Positions 23,713 to 31,100 of a stretch of 33,997 bases of DNA are shown in pieces. Location: positions 1 through 33,997 of IMG/VR virus record IMGVR_UViG_3300009104_000066. The stretch is one strand, 5' to 3'. The stretch's first letter is position 1. Every line of letters starts with the position of its first letter. Source of the stretch: a virus. The position numbers and the translations under genes are program-made. Below the pieces are notes generated by a model that saw only the letters and a list, made by a program, of their open reading frames with translations, did no database searches and was not told the DNA's origin.

Positions 23713-23730
23713 TTTAACTATAAAAATTAA
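23713..23730 (+). promoter_or_regulatory. TTTAAC leader of the capsid gene
   Basis: TTTAAC at 23713-23718 starts 23 nt before the capsid ATG, with AAATTAA at 23724-23730. It is the same leader type as groEL and the genes at 16061 and 16516. The bases between it and the start are A-rich with no Shine-Dalgarno. Confidence 0.5.
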
Positions 23731-23735
23731 AAAAA

Positions 23736-25175
23736 ATGGCAATTACTAGTCCAAGTCCGTACAGTGTAAGGCCACATCCAATTAAAGCAACACTTAGTTC
23801 AAATTATATTGATTTTACGTCAAGTGATACTGCAGGATGGGCACAACAATATGTACCGGATTTATTCGAAAAAGAAGCTGAAGTTTTTGGTAACAGAAGC
23901 GTTTCAGGTCTTCTTGAAAAAGTCGGAGCTGAAGAAGCAATGACTGCTGATCAAGTTATTTGGTCGGAACAAGGTAGATTACATCTATCTTATTTAGCTA
24001 CCCATGATGCAAATACTGATGGTAAACTTGTTATCACTCAAGATGCTGATGGCAATTCAATTGATGCAGCTGATGAAGGTGCTCATTCAATTAGAGTTGG
24101 AGATACTATTTTAGTATCAGATGCTAACGCGACGTTAAGATGTTATGTTAGTGCTGTAAACGTTGGTGGTGATGATGATGTTATACAGGTTTATCCTTAT
24201 TCCCACGCGACTTTAGATGCTGGTGGAATAGCGAAAGACCAAGCAACTATTAAAGTAATGGTGTTTGGTTCTGAATTCGCAAAAGGCGTTGCAGGACAAA
24301 CTGAAGCTGTTGAACCACAGTTCAAACAGTTTAACAACAAACCAATCATAATTAAAGATATGTATCAAGTCTCTGGATCTGATGCTTCTCAAATTGGTTG
24401 GGTTGAAGTAAGTGGTGAAGATGGTCAAAATGGTTACCTATGGTATTTAAAAGCTGAAGGTGATACTAGAACTAGATTTACTGATTATTTAGAAATGGCA
24501 ATGATTGAAGCAGAAAAAAGTGTTTCTGGAGCAAACGCTGCAGTTCCTGATGGTACTGAAGGTTTATTTAAAGCTATCAAAGACAGAGGACACCAAGCTT
24601 CTTTAATTGATGGCGGGAATGCAGGTAATGATTTAGCTGAATTCGATTTAATATTAGCAGAATTTGATAAAAATGGTGCTATTGAAGAAAACATGATGTA
24701 CTTAGGTAGAGAATCATCTCTTGCAGTTGATGATATGCTTGCGAGTCTTGACGGTGGAAGCGCTGGATCAGGATCAGCATACGGTGTATTCAACAACTCT
24801 ATGGACATGGCATTAAATTTAGGTTTCAAAGGATTTAGAAGAGGTTCTTATGACTTCTACAAGTCTGACTGGAAATACTTAAATGATGCTGCTACAGGCG
24901 GATTCACAGCTGATGCTGCTGGAAACGTCAGAGGTGTTATTATACCAGCAGGTGTTTCATCTGTTTATGACCAAAATCTAGGTAAAAACATAAGACGTCC
25001 ATTCTTACACGTAAGATATAGATCGTCTGCAGCTGATGACAGAAGGTTCAAAACATGGACCACTGGTTCTGTTGGAGCAAATATCACAAGTGATATTGAT
25101 AAAATGGCAGTACATTATCTGTCAGAAAGATGTTTAGTGGTACAAGGAGCTAATAACTTCGTGTTACTTAACTAA
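23736..25175 (+). CDS. Major capsid protein
   Basis: This 479-aa protein follows the scaffold and ends at a strong terminator-like hairpin, as expected for a highly expressed capsid gene. The sequence is balanced and globular: an N-terminal arm (PYSVRPHPIKATLSSNYIDF), a helix-rich region with DLFEKEAEVFGNRSVSGLLEKVG, long central domains, and a C-terminal segment PFLHVRYRSSAADDRRFKTW ending SERCLVVQGANNFVLLN. These features suit an HK97-fold capsid protein, but I cannot name a specific family from motifs. Length fits T4- or marine-phage-type capsids. It is a likely client of the phage GroEL/GroES. Confidence 0.8.
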   Translation: MAITSPSPYSVRPHPIKATLSSNYIDFTSSDTAGWAQQYVPDLFEKEAEVFGNRSVSGLLEKVGAEEAMTADQVIWSEQGRLHLSYLATHDANTDGKLVITQDADGNSIDAADEGAHSIRVGDTILVSDANATLRCYVSAVNVGGDDDVIQVYPYSHATLDAGGIAKDQATIKVMVFGSEFAKGVAGQTEAVEPQFKQFNNKPIIIKDMYQVSGSDASQIGWVEVSGEDGQNGYLWYLKAEGDTRTRFTDYLEMAMIEAEKSVSGANAAVPDGTEGLFKAIKDRGHQASLIDGGNAGNDLAEFDLILAEFDKNGAIEENMMYLGRESSLAVDDMLASLDGGSAGSGSAYGVFNNSMDMALNLGFKGFRRGSYDFYKSDWKYLNDAATGGFTADAAGNVRGVIIPAGVSSVYDQNLGKNIRRPFLHVRYRSSAADDRRFKTWTTGSVGANITSDIDKMAVHYLSERCLVVQGANNFVLLN

Positions 25176-25194
25176 TACAACTTATATAAAGAGT

Positions 25195-25227
25195 TAGGTG
25201 CTTCGGCACCTAGCACTTTATTTTTTT
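25195..25227 (+). terminator. Terminator-like UUCG hairpin after the capsid gene
   Basis: TAGGTGC (25195-25201) pairs perfectly with GCACCTA (25206-25212) around TTCG, an exceptionally stable tetraloop. A G-T and a G-C pair extend the stem outward to 9 pairs. It is followed by CACTTTATTTTTTT. This is the best intrinsic terminator candidate in the window. It may cut readthrough so that capsid mRNA exceeds downstream tail mRNA. Confidence 0.8.
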
Positions 25228-25230
25228 AAC
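25225..25230 (+). promoter_or_regulatory. TTTAAC leader after the terminator
   Basis: TTTAAC starts 26 nt before the ATG at 25251 and follows the terminator-like hairpin directly. The AAATTTAA half is degenerate here (ATTTAATT). It may restart expression after termination. Confidence 0.4.
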
Positions 25231-25250
25231 TTATTTAATTATATTATATT

Positions 25251-26024
25251 ATGGCAAAAACAAAAACAAAAACAAAAAAAGAACTATCTTCTAGTCTTGA
25301 AAAAGATTGGGTTGTAAAAGATAGAGTTTATATATTAAGAAACGATGCAACTCCATTGAGTTATCATATTAAAGCAAGAGGTATATATTGGTTTGATGAA
25401 GAAAGACAAGAGGAAAGAGAATTAAAATATACAGAAAATCAAAAATCACCTTTTGTTGATGAGTTTAAAGGAGATGCTAGATTGGGACATATTGTCTTTA
25501 GGAATGGAACATTAACTGTTCCAAAAGAAAAAATAGTTCTACAAAAATTATTATCATTATATCATCCACAGGTTAATAAATTATGGCGAGAGTTTGATCC
25601 CGTGAAAAAAGCAAAAGATGATTTAGTTGATATTGAATTAGAAATACAAGCACTAAATGCAGCGAAAAATCTAGATATAGAGCACGCTGAAGCAGTTTTA
25701 AGAGTAGAAGAAGGTAGTAGAGTAGCTCAAATGACATCTAAAGAAGTTAAAAGAGATTTACTATTATTTGCAAAAAATAATCCTGAATTATTCTTAGAAT
25801 TAGCGCAAGATGAAAACGTAGAACTTAGAAATTTTGGTATAAAAGCTACTGAGGCTGGATTACTAACATTATCACCAGATCAACGTGAATTTAGATGGAA
25901 AGACAGCAAAAGAAAAGTAATGACTGTTCCTTTTGATGAACATCCATATTCTGCGCTAGCAGCATTTTTCAAAACCGACGAAGGTTTGGAAATATATAAA
26001 AACATAGAAAAAAGATTAAAATAA
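25251..26024 (+). CDS. Hypothetical head-region protein, 257 aa
   Basis: A charged, mostly soluble protein. Residues 20-110 are mixed alpha/beta (WVVKDRVYILRNDATPLSYHIK, IYWFDEERQEERELKY). Residues 115-190 are strongly helical (KKAKDDLVDIELEIQALNAAK, HAEAVLRVEEGSRVAQM). The end has SALAAFFKTDEGLEIYKNIEK. Its position straight after the capsid gene suggests a head-completion or virion-associated role, but no family is recognised. Confidence 0.7.
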   Translation: MAKTKTKTKKELSSSLEKDWVVKDRVYILRNDATPLSYHIKARGIYWFDEERQEERELKYTENQKSPFVDEFKGDARLGHIVFRNGTLTVPKEKIVLQKLLSLYHPQVNKLWREFDPVKKAKDDLVDIELEIQALNAAKNLDIEHAEAVLRVEEGSRVAQMTSKEVKRDLLLFAKNNPELFLELAQDENVELRNFGIKATEAGLLTLSPDQREFRWKDSKRKVMTVPFDEHPYSALAAFFKTDEGLEIYKNIEKRLK

Positions 26025-26034
26025 TTAATCACTT

Positions 26035-26070
26035 TATAGAGTAGTCACTCTATTGGGTGACTACACTATA
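26035..26070 (+). promoter_or_regulatory. Long intergenic hairpin
   Basis: Arms 26035-26050 and 26055-26070 pair at 15 of 16 positions (one A/A mismatch, one G-T wobble) around a TATT loop. The following bases are A-rich, not T-rich, so this is not a standard terminator in the + direction. It may be an RNase III-type processing site or mRNA stabiliser just before the ATG at 26085. Confidence 0.6.
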
Positions 26071-26084
26071 TAAAAAAAGAAATT

Positions 26085-26804
26085 ATGGCAGTAAATGTAG
26101 ATACAGTATATCAAAGAGTATTATCTATTGCTAATAAAGAACAAAGAGGTTATATTACACCTCAAGAGTTTAACTTATTAGCTAATCAAGCACAAATGGA
26201 AATATTTGAACAATATTTTTATGATTTAAATCAATTCAGTAGAGTACCAGGCAATGACACGAGGCACGCTGATATGGTAACTACATTAGAAGAAAAAATT
26301 AGTTTGTTTGAAAAAACTGCAGCTATAGTTGGTAGCAGTACTATGACTTTACCAACTGATATATATAAATTAACTTCAATCCTCTACAAAGGCGTTGAAG
26401 CGGAATACATAAGCCAAAAGGATTTATTATATATCAAAAAATCTCCATTAACATATCCTACCGCGGACCGTCCAATATTTACAAGAGACAACGATTCAAT
26501 TGACGTTTATTATGACAATACATTTACAAAAGCATCAACAACAGCTGATGTTACGGTAAATTATATTAAAAAACCTATAACTGTTAAGTGGGGGTATGTT
26601 ATTGTTGACGCTGGAAATAATACAAAGCAACCATTATATGATTCTAGTGCTTCAGCAACAACTAACTTTGAATTACATATATCAGAAGAATCTAAATTAG
26701 TAATAAGTGTATTAGCGTTAGCTGGTATAGTTATAAAACAACCTGATTTATATCAAGTGGCAGAAAGAGAAGAAACAAAAACAATACAACAAGAAAAACA
26801 ATAA
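26085..26804 (+). CDS. Head-tail connector / adaptor-like protein, 239 aa
   Basis: Its N-terminal helices (VDTVYQRVLSIANKEQRGYITPQEFNLLANQAQMEIFEQYF) resemble phage adaptor or connector proteins that join portal and tail. A beta-rich middle follows (TMTLPTDIYKLTSILYKG, SIDVYYDNTF, ADVTVNYIKKPI), then a C-terminal helix (HISEESKLVISVLALAGIVIKQPDLYQVAE). The position between capsid and tail genes agrees. The connector call is from layout and fold impression; no specific family motif was seen. It ends 4 nt before the next ATG. Confidence 0.6.
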   Translation: MAVNVDTVYQRVLSIANKEQRGYITPQEFNLLANQAQMEIFEQYFYDLNQFSRVPGNDTRHADMVTTLEEKISLFEKTAAIVGSSTMTLPTDIYKLTSILYKGVEAEYISQKDLLYIKKSPLTYPTADRPIFTRDNDSIDVYYDNTFTKASTTADVTVNYIKKPITVKWGYVIVDAGNNTKQPLYDSSASATTNFELHISEESKLVISVLALAGIVIKQPDLYQVAEREETKTIQQEKQ

Positions 26805-26808
26805 ATAA

Positions 26809-28128
26809 ATGGCACTACAAACATTAACTAACGAAGGGTATTATAGAGGAAGTCAAACATTTTTAGGCACAGGGAATGCTAATAGCGTTTCAATAAGTAC
26901 TAATGGTGGTGTAGGTTCTGCAGGAAACCCTAGTGTAGATGTTACTTTAGATAACACCACGGGTTTAGTTGTTGGTATGTTAGTAACTGGAGACGGATTA
27001 GTTCCATCAACCGCTTACACAATAGCACAAATTGTAAACGGCACTGATATAAAACTTGATGTTGCTGCGGTAATAGCAGATGACGTGATTTTAACTTTTA
27101 CACCAATAGCAAACGCAAAGTTTGATTTAACCACATCAAATTTTGATCCACTACCTACAGAAGAAGGACAATTTTCTGTACATATAGATAACGTATTACA
27201 AAATGCTACAACATACAGTTATAGTTCACCTACATTGACATTTGTATCTGTTCCAGCTTCAGGTTCAATTATTAGTGTTGAATTAGCAGCCTATGATAGA
27301 GAATATGGTAGTTATCAATCCATAAAATTAGATAATATAGTTAATAATTTTATCATATCATATGTTGGTGAGGGAAAAATTATTCCAAAAGCAGCAAGAA
27401 CAGACGTTGCGTTTCATGCGCAAAGAGCTATTCAAGAGTTAAGTTATGATACGTTAAAATCTTCTAATTCACAAGAAATAGAAATACCACCATCATTAAC
27501 GATGGCTTTACCGCATGATTATGTAAATTACGTTAAAATAGCATGGATTGATAGTAACGGTGTTGAATGTTTAATGCACCCAACTAGAGCCACAAGTAAC
27601 CCAAACGCTGTATTACAAGATAGTGATTATAATTATATTATGGCGGCAGATGGTTCAATAACATACGCAGAAAATTCAGAAACATGGAATAAATATAAAA
27701 GCAATACCACATCTGAATCAACAAAAGATAAAGTAGCAGAGGAAGAACTCGAAAAACTTAATCAAGGAGGAAGATTTGGAATTAATCCAGAAAACGCACA
27801 AGACAATGGTATATTTTTTATAGATAATAATAAAGGAAGAATACACTTTAGTTCTAACGTCGCTGGTAAAGTAATAACATTACATTATATAAGTGATGGT
27901 GTAAGTACAGATAATATTAGTGTACATAAATTTGCAGAAGAAGCTGTGTATAAATATATAGCGTATGCTATATTATCAACAAGAATTAATATACCTGAAT
28001 ATGTTGTACGTAGATTTAAAAAAGAAAGATTTGCTGAAATTAGAAAAGCTAAATTAAGGTTATCAAATCTTAAAACAGAGGCATTAACACAAGTAATGAG
28101 AGGCAAATCGAAAGTAATAAAAAGTTAA
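26809..28128 (+). CDS. Tail / connector structural protein, 439 aa
   Basis: The C-terminal two thirds contain NNFIISYVGEGKIIP, RTDVAFHAQRAIQELSYDTLK, EIEIPPSLTMALPHDYVNYVKI and a helical end (FAEEAVYKYIAYAILSTR), the pattern of tail-tubular-A-like structural proteins in marine podoviruses as I recall them. The N-terminal 160 residues appear inserted: residues 42-97 form a VGMLVTGDG...GTDIKL beta module and 105-160 a second beta module (VHIDNVLQNATTYSY, LTFVSVPASGSI). Both modules recur in the next gene. It is 4 nt downstream of the connector-like gene. Function is inferred from position and pattern. Confidence 0.65.
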   Translation: MALQTLTNEGYYRGSQTFLGTGNANSVSISTNGGVGSAGNPSVDVTLDNTTGLVVGMLVTGDGLVPSTAYTIAQIVNGTDIKLDVAAVIADDVILTFTPIANAKFDLTTSNFDPLPTEEGQFSVHIDNVLQNATTYSYSSPTLTFVSVPASGSIISVELAAYDREYGSYQSIKLDNIVNNFIISYVGEGKIIPKAARTDVAFHAQRAIQELSYDTLKSSNSQEIEIPPSLTMALPHDYVNYVKIAWIDSNGVECLMHPTRATSNPNAVLQDSDYNYIMAADGSITYAENSETWNKYKSNTTSESTKDKVAEEELEKLNQGGRFGINPENAQDNGIFFIDNNKGRIHFSSNVAGKVITLHYISDGVSTDNISVHKFAEEAVYKYIAYAILSTRINIPEYVVRRFKKERFAEIRKAKLRLSNLKTEALTQVMRGKSKVIKS

Positions 28129-28134
28129 TAAAAT

Positions 28135-31100
28135 ATGCCTGAATTAAAACATAACTTTATACAAGGTCGAATGAATAAAGATCTTGATGAGAGATTAGTA
28201 CCTAAAGGAGAATATAGAGATGCTATGAATATAGAAGTGGCTTCTTCTGAAGGGTCTGATGTTGGGTCAGTTCAAAATGTATTAGGCAATACAGTTCAAA
28301 GTACAAAAGATAATAGTCCATTATCTACATGGTCAAGTAATTATATTTCTAATCTTACAAACGTACAATGTATAGGTTCTATCTGTGATTATGAAAATAA
28401 CAAAATTTATTGGTTTATAACTAGTGACGAGGCTGATTGTATTGCTGAATATAATGAAGCAACAAAAGTTGTAGCACCAGTTTTAGTTGATGTATATACA
28501 ACCACATCAGTGGGTTCATCGTCTGAATCAAGTGGTACTTCACTTACAATAGCAGTTGCTAATGCAAATTTAAGAGTAGGTATGGTTGTATCTGGCCACG
28601 CTAATATTGTAGCGGGAACAAAAATAACAAATATTAATGGTACAACTATAACTGTAGATACAGCTTTTACAGATAATTTACCGGCAAATCATGATAGTTA
28701 TACATTTACAGGCGAAAGGGTATTAAACTTCAGTGTTGATTACAAGATAACAGGAGTTAATATTATAACTGGGGATAGAAAGGATGGATACGCTGCAAAC
28801 GACGCGTTGTTATTTTGGACAGATAACAGATCTGAACCAAAACAAATTAATATAACAAAATTTAAAGAAGATCATACAACTGCAGATTTTAATACAAACA
28901 CACAGATAAATGGTGTTGATGTAAAAGAGTCTGATATTACTGTTATAAAAAAATCTCCTTTAACAGCGCCAACATTAGCAATGTCTGCTACAAAACGAAC
29001 TGGAAATTTAGTTGGTACTGGAAACAACCCTGCTTTTTGCTCTTTTAATTTTTCAACTAATGTAGGACTTGGGGCATTAAAGCATGATGCAAACGCGCTA
29101 TTATCATCTATAACAACAAATTCATCTGACGCAACAACTAGTGTTAATGGTGTTGGAGTTGATTCTAGTGGATCTGCAGCTGGAACAGGCTTAAACTTAA
29201 ATGTAACAGTTGCTGGTGGTGCTGTAACAGCAATAACAGTTGTAGCTGCTAATGACGGGGAAAATTATAAATCTGGAGAGGTGATTAAAATTGATAATGC
29301 GGATATTGGAGGTTCAACTGACGTTGAAATAACGTTACAAGCTGATGATTTTATTGGAAACGAAACTTATAAACTTTACCAACCTGGAGATCAGTTAACA
29401 TTTGATTTTAATCCAATACCAAATTTTAGAGAAGGAGATGTAATTATTTTTTCTGGATCAAAAGAAGTTGATAATGTTACAGAAAAGTTTGATGTTAGGG
29501 TAAAAGTTGTTGAATTATTAAACGAAGCCCAGCAAATAATAGGAGAGATATTAAGTATAAGTAGTAAAGTACCAACTCAAAACGCTGATATTGTGTATGA
29601 GGTTGTTTTAGACGAGGGAGATCCATTATTTGAATTAAAATTTCCTAGGTTTGCATATAGATGGAAATATAAGGATGGACAATATTCTTGCTTTTCTCCA
29701 TTTTCTGAAATAGCATTTTTACCAGGTGAATTTGATTATGCGTCCACGGATGGGCATAATAAAAGTATGGTAAATACACTAAAAACATTAACAATAAATG
29801 GTTTTCAATCTCAACCTAATGATGTTGATGAAGTTGATATATTATATAAAGAATCAGATAGTACATTAGTTTACATTGTTGATACATTAAAGGATAATGA
29901 AACATCATTCACTTTAGAAAAAGAACTTTTTAAAGGTTTAGTAGAGGAAAATCAATTATTAAGACATTTTGATGCGATACCTAAAAAAGCAAAAGCACAA
30001 GAAGTTGTAGGTAGTAGAATTGTTTATGGTAATTATACACAAAACTACATGATGGATAAAAATAATTACCCTGAAATAATAATTACATCAACAAAATCAC
30101 CTTATAACCCTAGTCAATCTTTCGTTGGAGATGGTAGCACAAAAACATTTACATTAACAACGGGTTATTTTGCAACATTACCAGATCAAGTAGAAGATAT
30201 TAAAATTTATATAGATGAAGAGGAAACAACAGAAAACTTTTCATACGCGTCACCTGTTGTAACGTTCGAAACTGCACCCGCAGATAACAGTATTGTAAAA
30301 ATTGTAGATAATAAATTAAACAAACCACAGAAATCAATAAAAACATTAAGAACATATCAAGCTGGTGTTACTTATATGGATAAATACGGTAGAACATCTC
30401 CTGTTTTTACAAACCCTAAAGCTTCAGAGTATTTAGAGTTATCAAAATCCGAAGGTGTAAATTCATTTGAATTAGCATTAGCTAACTCACCACCTGATTG
30501 GGCAACACATTATAAGTTTTATATAAAAGAAGGTAGTAGTGAATATTATAATCTAATACTAGATAGGTTTTATATTGCTGAAGATGGTAATTTATGGTTA
30601 TCATTTCCATCGTCTGATAGAGATAAAATACAGAAAGGGGATTTTATTATATTAAAAAAAGAACACGATAGTGATTTACCCGTAACCAGTAATAATAAAT
30701 TTAAAACTCTAGACATAAAAAATTCAGCACCAGAATTTATAAAAAATAGAAAATTTGCAATAGCATCAGCAGGCGTTAAAACCAGAAGTAATGGAGTAGA
30801 TAAACCAAACATAGGCGCTGTATCTTTTCAGTTTGTTGGGCCAGGAGATGATGAGCATGAAAGTTTTGCGTCAGCTTTTACTGGCGATAGTTTTATTATT
30901 ATAAAACACGGTAGCAATACAAGTAAATTTTATCGTGTTGAGAATGGTGGTTTAACTGGTGATGATGATGGAAGTGGTGTTAGTAACAGCATATATAAAG
31001 TAACATTAGCAGAACCTTTATCTGAAAACGATAGTTTTTTAGATAATATTGATAGTAATAGTGAAGCGTTTACTATAAATGTTTACAATGATAGAGTAGA

